DNA from: an uncultured Desulfomicrobium sp.
GTDB lineage: Bacteria; Desulfobacterota; Desulfovibrionia; Desulfovibrionales; Desulfomicrobiaceae
Assembly: GCA_937872685.1 (NCBI GenBank)
Contig: CALMTS010000225.1
Location: 1 to 47,681 of the forward strand
Length of the DNA stretch: 47,681 bases
Direction of reading: 5' to 3'
Positions 23,212-31,624 of the stretch are shown here, piece after piece. How positions within the stretch are numbered: the stretch's first letter is position 1; each line of letters opens with the position of its first letter. The notes below the pieces were generated by a model. It ran no database searches and was not told the DNA's origin. It saw only the letters and a program-made list of their open reading frames with translations. Position numbers and translations under genes: made by a program.

Positions 23212-24081
23212 GTGCCGGAGCAAATCCCCCCCCTTTCCCCCTCCTGCCTCATGCCGGCATGGCACGGGCTGTGCCGCCTCCTGAACGGGATGCGCCTCGA
23301 CGAAAACGGCTGGTGGAACCGGCTCGTCTCGGACCGCGAGGCCGTTTTCCGTGTGGATGAGTCAGAGGTCACGATGCGCCTGCATGGTAATGTTTTTGCC
23401 GAAATAGGCCTGCGGGAAGGGGCCCCCCGATGTCGAATCGAGCCCGAGCATCTTCTGCTGGGTCATCCCGGAGCGAGAACCGTTCTCGACGACGGTGAGG
23501 GCGACGTGCGGCATGTCCGCTCGCTGTCGGAACTGGCCGCACGCTACAGCCATGTCCGTCGCCGCGTTTGCCGGCATACGGACCGGAGGCAGGCCATCCT
23601 GGACCGTCTTTTTCTGCGCCATTCGTGCGTGCTGGCCGTGGACGCCCCCTGCCCGCCGGGTCGGATCGACCTTGTTGCCCTTTCGCCCCAGGGGACGGCC
23701 GTATTTTTCCTGCTGCGCCGTTATGCCGACGGAGACCTGCGCCTCAAGGGACGGGGCGGCATCCCCTGGCGCATGGCAGAGGCGGACCGGTGGCTGGCGG
23801 ACACGGCGGCGGCCGGGGCCTGGGTCAGAGGGCTCCTGGAGCGCTGCTCCGCCCTGGAAACGCGCCATTCCCGCCGCTACCGCATGCCCGGGACGATCGC
23901 GGTGCATCCCTTCACCCGGCTCCTCGTCGTCGATTTCGATCACGCCCAGCGCCTGGGCGGCCTCCCCTCGCTGCGCGCCAGCCTTGAAGACGGACTTGAC
24001 CGAAGCGCCGCCCGGAGTGATATTCATTGTCTTGGCGACGCCGGAAACATTTCCTACGGAACCTTTTTTTCCGGCATCTGA
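23212..24081 (+). CDS. Uncharacterised protein, possibly a degenerate restriction-endonuclease-like fold
   Basis: A frame of up to 289 residues with no clear family. The start is uncertain: GTG at 23212 has GAGG about eleven bases upstream; ATG at 23251 would drop 13 residues. The stretch GRIDLVALSPQGTAVFFLLRR followed by DLRLKGRGG has the spacing of a PD-(D/E)xK core, in which an Asp is followed by E-x-K. Here the Glu and Lys are replaced by Leu and Arg, so any nuclease activity would be lost. This reading is speculative. The protein is rich in Arg. It lies between tupC and hsp20 on the same strand, with short gaps to both. Confidence 0.6.
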   Translation: MPEQIPPLSPSCLMPAWHGLCRLLNGMRLDENGWWNRLVSDREAVFRVDESEVTMRLHGNVFAEIGLREGAPRCRIEPEHLLLGHPGARTVLDDGEGDVRHVRSLSELAARYSHVRRRVCRHTDRRQAILDRLFLRHSCVLAVDAPCPPGRIDLVALSPQGTAVFFLLRRYADGDLRLKGRGGIPWRMAEADRWLADTAAAGAWVRGLLERCSALETRHSRRYRMPGTIAVHPFTRLLVVDFDHAQRLGGLPSLRASLEDGLDRSAARSDIHCLGDAGNISYGTFFSGI

Positions 24082-24113
24082 CCGTCTTTTCCACATGTTG
24101 CGGTGGAGGCGAT

Positions 24114-24572
24114 ATGTCCGATCTGCATGTATGGCACCGCGCCGAACTCGGAAAGCTCAAACAGGACATGGAGGAGCTCTTCGATTCCTTTGTGCGCGAT
24201 TTCTGCAGCCCGCTTGATATGCGGTTGCTGCGTTGCGAACCTGACGTGCGCGTGATGAGCGAAGGGGACGTCATCGTCGTCACGACCCATGTCCCCAACC
24301 TTGATCCGCGCTCCATCAAGGTGTCCGTGACCGGGAACCGGTTGTCCATTTCCGGGGAAAAGGTGGAGGAGAGCAGGAGCGAGCAGAGCCTGAGCATTTC
24401 CCGCCAGGGGTTTGCAAGCACCGTGCGACTCTCCTCGCCGGTGGACGCGGAAAAGGTCACCGCGAGTTATGCGGGCGGGATGCTGCGCATCGTTCTACCC
24501 AAGTGCGCAAGCTGCACTCCGGTGCAGGTGCGCGCGGAAGACCACAACAACGAGCGAGGTAGGAATGAGTGA
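24114..24572 (+). CDS. Small heat shock protein, Hsp20/alpha-crystallin family
   Basis: A 152-residue ATP-independent chaperone that holds unfolding proteins. The alpha-crystallin domain spans about residues 40-140, with EPDVRVMSEGDVIVVTTHVP, GNRLSISGEK and the closing AGGMLRIVLPK (the G-x-L signature of the family). GGAGG stands before the ATG at 24114. The 3' end overlaps the next gene's start by eight bases, coupling the chaperone to a Lon-type protease. That fits a proteostasis pair. Confidence 0.93.
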   Translation: MSDLHVWHRAELGKLKQDMEELFDSFVRDFCSPLDMRLLRCEPDVRVMSEGDVIVVTTHVPNLDPRSIKVSVTGNRLSISGEKVEESRSEQSLSISRQGFASTVRLSSPVDAEKVTASYAGGMLRIVLPKCASCTPVQVRAEDHNNERGRNE

Positions 24573-26985
24573 TTCGTTACGACTGACTCCCGATACATTG
24601 CGGTGGACCCTCGATACCTCCACCCTGCCTTTCGCCACCACGGACGAACTCGAACCCCTGGACGAAATAATCGGACAGGACCGTGGAGTTGACGCCCTAC
24701 GGTTCGGCATCGGCGTGCGCCGTCCGGGCTACAACATCCTGGTCACCGGCGCTCCCGGCTCCGGCCGCATGGACGCCGTCAGGAAGGTTCTGGCCCTGGC
24801 CGTCGAGGGTGGCGAGGCGCCCGGAGACCTCTGTTATCTCAATAATTTCAAGGACCCCGAGGCCCCCATCCTGGTACGTCTTGGGTCGGGTCAGGGCGTC
24901 AGACTCAAGAAGAGCATGCAGGCCTTGGTGGACGAGTTGAAGAAAGAGGTCCCCAAGCTCTTCGAGAGTCCCGAATACCTGGCCCGCAAGAACGAGATCA
25001 ACGAAGCCTACGAAAAGAAGACCTCCAGCTTTTTCATGAATCTCGAAAAGCAGGTCAAGGAGGCCGGCTTCGCGCTGGTCACCTTCCAGGGACGCCAGGG
25101 GCAGCCGCCCGAGGTCATGCCCATCGTGGACGGGGAGCCGACGCCGGTGCTGAAGCTCGAACAGATGGTCGAAAAGGGTCGCTTTCCCAGGGACGAGTTC
25201 GAGCGCATCAAAGCCAAGCACTCCGAGATCAAGAACGAGATCGATTCCATCTTCCTGCAGATCCGGGGCCTGCAGAAGGAGATTCAGGAGAAGAACCGAC
25301 AGGCCGACAAGATCATGTTCTCGAATCTGGCCGAGGACCTTATCGCCTCCCTGCGCGATGACTTCGCCTGCGAGGAGCTCAACGAATATTTTCAGAGCAT
25401 GATCGACAACATGGTCGACAACATAGCCATCTTCTTCAGTCAGGAGCATCCGCCGCAGATGCCGGTCGGGGATCCCTTCGAGCAGTACACGGTCAATGTC
25501 CTGGTGGACAATGCCGAGCAGCAGGGGCCGCCGGTCATTGTCGAGGAGTACCCCACCTACCGCAACCTCTTCGGCAGCATCGAACGCCTGGTGGATCGGA
25601 CCGGGGTCTGGCGCACGGATTTTTCGCGCATCAAAGCCGGCTCGTTCGTGCGGGCCAACGGCGGGTACCTCGTGCTGAACCTCCTTGACGCCATCATGGA
25701 GCCGGGGGTGTGGCAGTCCCTCAAGCGGGCCCTCAAGAGCCGCAAGATGGAGATTCAGACGTACGATCCTTTCTACCTGTTCACGACCTCGTCCATGAAG
25801 CCGGAGCCCATCGAGATGGACATCAAGGTCATCGTCCTGGCCGACACGTACATGTACCACATGCTGCAGCACTACGACGATGACGTGCCCAAGATCTTCA
25901 AGGTCCGCGCGGACTTCGACACCACCATGGACAACACGGGCGAAACCGTGGACCGGTTTGCGCGCTTCATCCGCGCCAGGTGCACGGAGCATGGCCTGCG
26001 GGCCTTCGACCGCACGGCCGTGGCAGCCCTGGTGGAGGAGGCGGTGCGCATGGGCGGGCGGCAGGAAAAGATGGCCGCGACCTTCCCCAAGCTGACGGAC
26101 CTGCTCATGGAGGCTGATTATTTCGCGCAGCAGGCCGGACGGGATACGGTTCGGGGCGAGGACGTGATCCGGGCCATCGACGCACGCATCCACCGCGCCA
26201 GCCTCATCGAGGAAAAAATTCAGGATATGATTGACCGCGGGTCGATCATGATCGACACCGACGGGGCCAAGGTCGGGCAGATCAACGGCCTGGCCGTGTA
26301 CAGCATGGGCGACATGATGTTCGGGAAACCCAGCCGCATCACCGCCGCCACGTCCATGGGCAAGGCCGGCATCATAAACATCGAGCGGGAAGCCGACCTC
26401 TCGGGCAGCACGCACAACAAGGGTGTGCTGATCCTCGGCGGGTACCTGCGCAAGATGTTCGCCCAGGACAAGCCCCTGGCCATGAGCGCTTCCATCGCCT
26501 TCGAGCAGAGCTATTCCGGGGTGGACGGTGACAGCGCCTCTTCCACGGAGATGTACGCCCTGCTGTCCAGCCTCTCGGGGGTGCCCATCAAGCAGGGCAT
26601 CGCCGTGACCGGGTCCGTCAACCAGAACGGCGAGGTGCAGGCCATCGGCGGGGTGAACCACAAGATCGAGGGCTTTTTCACCTGCTGCAAGGCCAAGGGA
26701 CTCACGGGCGATCAGGGTGTCATCATCCCCGCATCCAACGTCAAAGACCTGATGCTCAAGCCCGAGGTGGTCGATGCCGTGCGCCAGGGGACGTTTCACA
26801 TCTGGTCCGTGGCCAACGTCGAGCAGGGCATCGAACTTCTGACCGGGAAAAAGGCCGGGGTGCGCAAGAAGGACGGGAGCTATCCCAAGGGGAGCGTTTA
26901 CGCCCTCGTGGATGAGCGCTTGAAGAATCTCGCAGAGGGCATGGCCCGCTTCGGGAAGGATGAAAACAAGAAGGACAAGGAATGA
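24565..26985 (+). CDS. Lon-family ATP-dependent protease (COG1067 type)
   Basis: An 806-residue AAA+ protease related to LonB/LonC. The Walker A motif is GAPGSGRM, with Arg in place of the usual Lys, which may weaken ATP binding. A long helical insertion (about residues 110-300) lies inside the ATPase module. The Lon proteolytic domain has the Ser-Lys dyad: Ser657 in GDSASSTE and Lys700 in GGVNHKIEG. The 43-residue spacing equals that of canonical Lon. The start at 24565 (MSDSLRLTPDTLRW) overlaps the hsp20 stop by eight bases; the longer frame is a shadow of hsp20. It presumably degrades misfolded proteins in the cytoplasm. Confidence 0.92.
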   Translation: MSDSLRLTPDTLRWTLDTSTLPFATTDELEPLDEIIGQDRGVDALRFGIGVRRPGYNILVTGAPGSGRMDAVRKVLALAVEGGEAPGDLCYLNNFKDPEAPILVRLGSGQGVRLKKSMQALVDELKKEVPKLFESPEYLARKNEINEAYEKKTSSFFMNLEKQVKEAGFALVTFQGRQGQPPEVMPIVDGEPTPVLKLEQMVEKGRFPRDEFERIKAKHSEIKNEIDSIFLQIRGLQKEIQEKNRQADKIMFSNLAEDLIASLRDDFACEELNEYFQSMIDNMVDNIAIFFSQEHPPQMPVGDPFEQYTVNVLVDNAEQQGPPVIVEEYPTYRNLFGSIERLVDRTGVWRTDFSRIKAGSFVRANGGYLVLNLLDAIMEPGVWQSLKRALKSRKMEIQTYDPFYLFTTSSMKPEPIEMDIKVIVLADTYMYHMLQHYDDDVPKIFKVRADFDTTMDNTGETVDRFARFIRARCTEHGLRAFDRTAVAALVEEAVRMGGRQEKMAATFPKLTDLLMEADYFAQQAGRDTVRGEDVIRAIDARIHRASLIEEKIQDMIDRGSIMIDTDGAKVGQINGLAVYSMGDMMFGKPSRITAATSMGKAGIINIEREADLSGSTHNKGVLILGGYLRKMFAQDKPLAMSASIAFEQSYSGVDGDSASSTEMYALLSSLSGVPIKQGIAVTGSVNQNGEVQAIGGVNHKIEGFFTCCKAKGLTGDQGVIIPASNVKDLMLKPEVVDAVRQGTFHIWSVANVEQGIELLTGKKAGVRKKDGSYPKGSVYALVDERLKNLAEGMARFGKDENKKDKE

Positions 26986-27012
26986 TCGGGCGGGAGCCCA
27001 AAGGAGCATATC

Positions 27013-27960
27013 TTGGAAAACAACATGTATGATCTGGTTATCGTCGGCGGCGGCCCGGCCGGTCTTTCGGCCGGGATTTACGCCATGCGCGCGGCCATGA
27101 ACGCGGTGCTGGTGGAAAAGGGCATGCCTGGCGGCCAGGTCGCCCTGACCAAGGAAGTGGAAAATTATCCCGGCATCGAAGAGGTCGGCGGATTCGAGCT
27201 GTGCGAAAAGTTTCTGAACCACGCCAAGCGCTACAACCTGGACATCCGGGAGAACGAGGTGGCGCGGGTGGAGCCCGGCGTTGACTTTCACGAGGTGGTC
27301 CTGGTGGACGGCACCCGCCTGAACACCCACGCCGTTATTCTGGCGGCCGGCGGTTCGGCCCGCAAACTGGGCGTGCCCGGCGAGATCGAGCAATACGGCA
27401 AGGGCGTGTCCTACTGCGCCACCTGCGACGGCTTCTTTTTCAGGGGCAAGACCGTGGTCGTGGTCGGCGGCGGCGACACGGCCCTGGAAGACGCTCTCTA
27501 CCTTTCCAAGATCTGCACCAAGGTCTATCTCGTCCATCGCAGGGAGGAGTTCCGGGGCAGCCGCATTTTGCAGCAGCGCGTCTTTGCCGAATCGCGCATC
27601 ACCCTGGTACTGAGTTCCGTGCTGACGGACATCGCGGCGGAAGACAACGGCGTGACCGGAGTGACCGTCAAGCACGTGGAAACCGGGGAGACGCACGATA
27701 TCGCCACGGACGGCGTCTTCATCTTCGTCGGTTTCAGGCCCAACAACGGCCTCGTCCCGGCCGGCGTGAAGATGAACGCCGCAGGCTATGTCGTGACTGA
27801 TGAAAAGTGCGAGACCAGTTTGCCCGGCATCTTCGCAGTGGGCGACTTGCGTCAGAAGTATGCCAACCAGATTGTCCTGGCCGCTGCCGACGGCTGCGTC
27901 GCCGCCCTGGCTGCGGCGCACTTCGTGGAGGCTCGCAAGGCCCAGGCCGGCCGCAAATAG
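27013..27960 (+). CDS. trxB: Thioredoxin reductase
   Basis: A 315-residue FAD/NADPH enzyme that reduces thioredoxin. FAD-binding GGGPAGLSAG is at the N-terminus. The redox-active CATC (Cys135, Cys138) sits in YCATCDGFFF. The NADPH motif is VVGGGDTALED, and the C-terminal FAD motif is GIFAVGDLR. The start is TTG at 27013 with AAAGGAG seven bases upstream; the first ATG (27025) is too far from that site. It follows the Lon gene by 27 bases. Confidence 0.95.
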   Translation: MENNMYDLVIVGGGPAGLSAGIYAMRAAMNAVLVEKGMPGGQVALTKEVENYPGIEEVGGFELCEKFLNHAKRYNLDIRENEVARVEPGVDFHEVVLVDGTRLNTHAVILAAGGSARKLGVPGEIEQYGKGVSYCATCDGFFFRGKTVVVVGGGDTALEDALYLSKICTKVYLVHRREEFRGSRILQQRVFAESRITLVLSSVLTDIAAEDNGVTGVTVKHVETGETHDIATDGVFIFVGFRPNNGLVPAGVKMNAAGYVVTDEKCETSLPGIFAVGDLRQKYANQIVLAAADGCVAALAAAHFVEARKAQAGRK

Positions 27961-27982
27961 GAGGCCGGATACGGAACATCGA

Positions 27983-28011
27983 GGCGCGGTCCTTCGGGGT
28001 CGCGCCTTTTT
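27983..28011 (+). terminator. Intrinsic terminator after trxB
   Basis: GGCGCG (27983-27988) pairs with CGCGCC (28001-28006), with extra pairs inside around a TTCG-type loop, followed by five T. Confidence 0.8.
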
Positions 28012-28044
28012 GCGCGGGCAGCGGGCAGACTCTCCGGGCAGTCT

Positions 28045-28090
28045 GCGGCAATAAAAAACCCCTTGAATCCAAGGGGTTTTTTATTGCCGC
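28045..28090. terminator. Perfect 21-bp inverted repeat, two-way terminator between trxB and tRNA-Asn
   Basis: GCGGCAATAAAAAACCCCTT plus G (28045-28065) is exactly complementary to 28070-28090 around loop AATC. The stem has an A6/T6 tract on each arm, so it can end transcripts from either side: trxB from the left and tRNA-Asn from the right. Confidence 0.85.
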
Positions 28091-28107
28091 AAGGGCAGGA
28101 AATTTAC

Positions 28108-28183
28108 TGGCTCCCCGGGACAGACTTGAACTGCCGACACGGTGGTTAACAGCCACCTGCTCTGCCAACTGAGCTACCGGGGA
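28108..28183 (-). tRNA. tRNA-Asn (anticodon GUU), copy 1
   Basis: A 76-nt tRNA with encoded CCA (28108-28110). Acceptor TCCCCGG pairs with CCGGGGA. The anticodon stem GGTGG/CCACC encloses CTGTTAA, with anticodon GTT at 28148-28150 (minus strand). It is identical to copy 2 (31625-31700) except for two bases. Confidence 0.97.
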
Positions 28184-28200
28184 ACGTCGGCCAGAACGCG

Positions 28201-28229
28201 CTTTTAGGGAAAGGGCGCCGGGCTGTCAA
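28201..28229 (-). promoter_or_regulatory. Promoter of tRNA-Asn copy 1
   Basis: TTGACA (28224-28229), 17-base spacer, TAAAAG (28201-28206) on the minus strand, ending 17 bases before the tRNA. Confidence 0.75.
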
Positions 28230-28277
28230 CCCGGAAATACCCTTTCCTTGTACTGCGTTGCGTCGGCCGGTGGAACT

Positions 28278-28904
28278 TCAGCGGAAGTTGTTCAGGATGG
28301 GGTCAAGCCGCTCCTGCGGGTAAAGCCTCCCGTAGGCCGGCAGGGGCGACGGGCCGTCTCCGGGCGTCAGTTCCATGACTCGCACCAGGACCGAGTCCAC
28401 GGGCAGCCTGTCCAGAACCCGCACGGTATAGTTCGGGGCCACGCCCAGCCCTTCTGCGCGCACCCTCTCCAGATAGCGGCGGTATTCCTGGTCCGTGGTT
28501 TCTCCAGAGAGCGAGAAGCTGTTTTCCCGGTATGTTTCGTCACCCAGGGCCGTCTTGGTTCCGCCCAGGAAGACGAACACTTCCGTGTCCCCAGTTTTGA
28601 TCACCCTGGACAGAAGCAGGATCGAGGGCACACGTTCTCCCTCGCGAACGAAGACCAGGGACTGCATGTGGTCTATGGCCGAGAGGGCCGTGTCCCTGAT
28701 GTCGCCGCGCACGGAGACCGTCTCCGTCCCAAGAAAACGCCATCCCGGCTCAATGGGGATGCGTTCGTCACTCCATAAAACCACCTCCGAGGCTCCTGGC
28801 TGGTAGCGGTCTGCAAACCGGGTGGCGGAACACCCGGCCAGGAGAGCCAGGATAATGATCAGCCCGGTTCGCAGGGCGTTTGCGTTGAAGATTCTGGTGA
28901 ACAT
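28278..28904 (-). CDS. Uncharacterised lipoprotein
   Basis: A 208-residue protein with a lipoprotein signal; after a short basic N-terminus the lipobox LLAGC gives an acylated Cys at about residue 25. AAGGAGG is well placed before the ATG at 28904. The mature part shows no known motif. It alternates beta-type segments (ETVSVRGDIRDTALSAIDHM, SILLLSRVIKTGDTEVFVFL), and it contains YTVRVLDRLPVDSVLVRV, where a peptide-binding or assembly fold is possible but unproven. It follows the radical SAM gene on the same strand after about 50 bases and lies within the tRNA-Asn-bounded block. Confidence 0.65.
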   Translation of the reverse strand: MFTRIFNANALRTGLIIILALLAGCSATRFADRYQPGASEVVLWSDERIPIEPGWRFLGTETVSVRGDIRDTALSAIDHMQSLVFVREGERVPSILLLSRVIKTGDTEVFVFLGGTKTALGDETYRENSFSLSGETTDQEYRRYLERVRAEGLGVAPNYTVRVLDRLPVDSVLVRVMELTPGDGPSPLPAYGRLYPQERLDPILNNFR

Positions 28905-28952
28905 GCAGTCCTCCTTGGTTTCGGATCATCAAAGGCTTATAAGTCGTGCGGG

Positions 28953-30260
28953 CTAAAAGTACATTCCCAGCCCCGGGGTGATCCATTCGCAGGATTCGTC
29001 GAGCAGCGGCGGGTAGAGACCCGGGATCGCGCGGTCGGGTTGCGGGGGCTCAAGGTTTTGCCGCAGTTCCTGCAGGGTGACAGGCCTTGGTTCCCGAACG
29101 GGATGGCGCTCCACGACGACCTGAAAATCATCGGACACGGCCACAATGCGGTGGGCATGCTTTGGGCTTGCGACGGGGCGCAGGAAGGCGGCGGCGTATC
29201 TGACCCAGAGGTCCCTGTCCGTCACGGAGGACAGGGGCGCGGTGCGCCAGGGGGCGTCCGGTTCGGGCCGGGTCTGCAGGGTGCGGATGTGGCCGCTGGC
29301 GGTCAGTTCCTCGCCGTCGGCCAGCAGCCAGGAGCCGAAACGGGACCGGTTGGCGGCGGCCTGGAAGCGGTTTTTGTACACGAAAGAGCAGTAGTTGACG
29401 GCCAGCGGGAGGTGCTCCGCAGCGGCCCGGGCCACCACGCTCAGCGCGCACAGCTCCGATTCCAGCACCGTGACTTTGGGGCCGTGCACGAAGGTGTATT
29501 CGCGCTCCAGCAGGTGCCGCGCGTTGTGCGGGGTGAGGCGCAACTGGTGGAGATTGAGGTGGGCGACGCCGGCCTGCGCGAGTGCGGGCAGCATGTCCAG
29601 CAGGCGCGTGCGCTCTTCGGGTACCGCCGGAATCTCCACGGTGACCGTAGGCACGATCCCCCGTGCCAGGCGCACGGCGTCGAGGCTGTAATCCGTTGCG
29701 CCGATGTCGAAGCGAATCTCGTTCAACCCCGCGTCCGTGAGCCTGCGCAGCTTGTCCCCGGTGGCCAGGATTCCGTTGGTGTAGAGCCAGATGTGCAGAT
29801 CCGGGCCGCAGGTGGCCCGCAGGGCGCGGACGTATTCGAGGCTGCGCTCGAAATCCAGGAACGGCTCCCCGCCGCTGACGCTTGCCCCGCCAAAGCCGAA
29901 GAGCCGGACGTATCCTGCGTAATCCACGGGCCTGCGGAAGGGCACGGTGCCGGCCATGGGCGGGTCGTCGTTGTTCTGCGGCGTGGGGCAGTAAAAGCAG
30001 CGCCCGTTGCAGCGGCCGCTGATGAAAAGGCATGACCACGCCCCGCCGGTACACTGGCGGCAGCCCGGCGAGAGGGGCCCGTGATGGATCTTGGTGCCCA
30101 GGCAGGACACCAGAACCCCCGGGCCTGCCAGGAGGGCGTTTCGCTCCTCCTGTGCCTCGGCGGCCCGGGCCGCGTCGATCCAGTTCATGTAGCTGAAGAT
30201 GGCTCCGTACTCTCGTGCGTTGCCTTCAATGACGCGATCCCGTTCCTGCAGTGCATCCAT
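28953..30260 (-). CDS. Radical SAM protein related to pyruvate-formate-lyase activases (COG2108-like)
   Basis: A 435-residue protein. The radical SAM cluster motif is CNGRCFYC, near residue 84, directly behind a second cysteine group, CLGTKIHHGPLSPGCRQC, that may bind another metal or cluster. The SAM-binding segment is SVSGGEPFLDFERS, and strand motifs such as LHIWLYTNGILATGDKL and LNEIRFDIGATDYSLDAVR follow. The order fits COG2108, a poorly characterised group found mainly in anaerobes and archaea. Substrate unknown. It lies 39 bases after tunR on the same strand, so it may belong to the tungstate-responsive unit; this is inference only. Confidence 0.82.
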   Translation of the reverse strand: MDALQERDRVIEGNAREYGAIFSYMNWIDAARAAEAQEERNALLAGPGVLVSCLGTKIHHGPLSPGCRQCTGGAWSCLFISGRCNGRCFYCPTPQNNDDPPMAGTVPFRRPVDYAGYVRLFGFGGASVSGGEPFLDFERSLEYVRALRATCGPDLHIWLYTNGILATGDKLRRLTDAGLNEIRFDIGATDYSLDAVRLARGIVPTVTVEIPAVPEERTRLLDMLPALAQAGVAHLNLHQLRLTPHNARHLLEREYTFVHGPKVTVLESELCALSVVARAAAEHLPLAVNYCSFVYKNRFQAAANRSRFGSWLLADGEELTASGHIRTLQTRPEPDAPWRTAPLSSVTDRDLWVRYAAAFLRPVASPKHAHRIVAVSDDFQVVVERHPVREPRPVTLQELRQNLEPPQPDRAIPGLYPPLLDESCEWITPGLGMYF

Positions 30261-30299
30261 GCCCGGCTCCTGTGGAGGGACAATTGTTGTGGGGAGAAT

Positions 30300-31388
30300 C
30301 TAGTCGACGCGCAGAATGGTGGCGTACACGCCGAATACTGCCCAGACCCTGTCGCCTTCGCGCAGTTCCAGGCGGTCCAGGCTTTCGTTCGTCCCGATGG
30401 AACAGAGTTCCGTCTCGGGATCGATGCGCAGGACGCATTCGGTGTTGATCCGCCCGCGGGTGACGCGGGTGACGACGCCGGGGAGGCGGTTCTCGACCGA
30501 GCAGAGAGGCTCGGTTTCTGTCTTGTAGAGGTGCACCCAGGGCGCCTTGACCTCGATGGTGGCCAGGCGGCCGGGCTTGAGGCCCATGCGGTGCAGGCTG
30601 TCCAGGGTGATGATGGACGAGATGGCATGCCCCCCGGGTGTGGCGAGGTCCACGACGGCCTGGAGGTCCGCCTGGCTGATGCGGGAGACCCTGCCGAAGA
30701 AGGAGTTGCGGGCGCTGGTCTTGCGCGTGCTTTCCCTCTGCAGGAACGTGGAGGTCACTGCCCTGATGTCGTCTGCGGAATAGGATACGTACGACGAGGT
30801 CAGGTTGGGCGTGGAGTGCCCCAGGTACATCTGTACCGCTGGCAGGGGCATGTTGGACTGCATGAGCTCCACGCCGCGGGATTTGCGTACCGCTTCCGGG
30901 CTGCCCATCTGCTTGGGGAAGCCGCAGGCCAGCGCCCGTTCGTAGAACTTTCGGCGCACGAAGGCAGGATCCACGCCCAGGGTCTCCTCCACGGCCGAGC
31001 GGAGTTCATCGTCGGCCAGGAGGCTTGCGATCTCCCGGGAGAGGGATTCGGACAGCGGAACTGTCCGGGCCTGGTCCGTCCCGGCGCCGCGCCCGAAGGT
31101 GACCATGAGGTTCTCGTGGTCGATGTCGCGGCCGGGGTTGAGCTCCAGCACCTCGTGCAGCTTGGCCCCGGTGTGGCGGATTAGCAGGAAGATGAGGAGA
31201 ATGCGTCTGCGCGACACGGCCACGTCGGAGCGTCTGGACCCTTCGGCCCAGGCCCGAAATTCCCGCTCCAGGCAATCGAGCTGCAGGGAATCCAGGCAGG
31301 ACGAGGGCTCGGCCACGATCCGGCCGTGGTCGGAGGGCCGGGAAGCGGACATGGAGGAGGTGTTTTTCGGGGTTTTCATTTTTCGCAT
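30300..31388 (-). CDS. tunR: TunR-type tungstate-responsive regulator: integrase-like DNA-binding domain plus two Mop domains
   Basis: A 362-residue protein. Residues about 55-205 resemble the catalytic half of tyrosine recombinases (LGHSTPNLTSSYVSYS with His191 and Tyr200). The box I Arg is Lys76 (TGAKLHEV) and the HxxR motif has lost its His, so recombination is unlikely. Two Mop/TOBE domains follow, about 225-288 (SARNSFFGRVSRI) and 298-360 (NRLPGVVTRVTRG), the fold that binds molybdate or tungstate. This combination defines TunR, described in sulfate reducers as the regulator of tungstate transport. The start is uncertain: 31388 (MRKMKTPKN) or 31379; neither has a good ribosome site. The tup genes lie about 7 kb away. 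Confidence 0.85.
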   Translation of the reverse strand: MRKMKTPKNTSSMSASRPSDHGRIVAEPSSCLDSLQLDCLEREFRAWAEGSRRSDVAVSRRRILLIFLLIRHTGAKLHEVLELNPGRDIDHENLMVTFGRGAGTDQARTVPLSESLSREIASLLADDELRSAVEETLGVDPAFVRRKFYERALACGFPKQMGSPEAVRKSRGVELMQSNMPLPAVQMYLGHSTPNLTSSYVSYSADDIRAVTSTFLQRESTRKTSARNSFFGRVSRISQADLQAVVDLATPGGHAISSIITLDSLHRMGLKPGRLATIEVKAPWVHLYKTETEPLCSVENRLPGVVTRVTRGRINTECVLRIDPETELCSIGTNESLDRLELREGDRVWAVFGVYATILRVD

Positions 31389-31585
31389 TGTGAACCGGTG
31401 GGGGGGCGGAAGGCAAGCGTCTCTTTGCGGGAAATCCGTCCTGGCGTGAATGATGTTGCCGGCGCGCGTCCTGGCTTCTTTGAACCCGAAGCGGAAGGCG
31501 CGGCAACATGCGCAGTTTCGCCGGGGCATCCCCGTGCGGGCGTGGTTGGGGCTGCGGCTGCGAAGTTCAATTCAAGCCCCTGGAA
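31389..31585. other. Intergenic region upstream of tunR
   Basis: About 200 bases of GC-rich DNA between tunR and the tRNA-Asn terminator. It must hold the tunR promoter on the minus strand, but no convincing -35/-10 pair or repeat of the tupA operator half-site was found. Confidence 0.4.
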
Positions 31586-31586
31586 C

Positions 31587-31616
31587 AAAAAAAGGCCCTT
31601 CGTAACGAAGGGCCTT
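31587..31616 (-). terminator. Terminator of tRNA-Asn copy 2
   Basis: AAGGCCCTTCG (31592-31602), loop TAA, CGAAGGGCCTT (31606-31616). On the minus strand the stem is followed by seven T, nine bases after the tRNA end. Confidence 0.9.
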
Positions 31617-31624
31617 GGATACTC

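Noticed and set aside
23259-23276. Sigma-54-like sequence TGGCACGGGCTGTGC
   Set aside because: GG-GC spacing fits, but it lies inside the beginning of an open frame with no gene start at the right distance, and the -12 box is weak.
24697-27921. A 1074-codon open frame on the minus strand opposite the Lon-family gene and trxB
   Set aside because: It mirrors two well-recognised genes, has no family motif and no ribosome site; high GC makes long antisense frames common here.
30300-31388. Functional site-specific integrase next to a tRNA (active mobile element)
   Set aside because: Box I Arg and the His of HxxR are missing and two Mop domains are attached; it is better read as a regulator.
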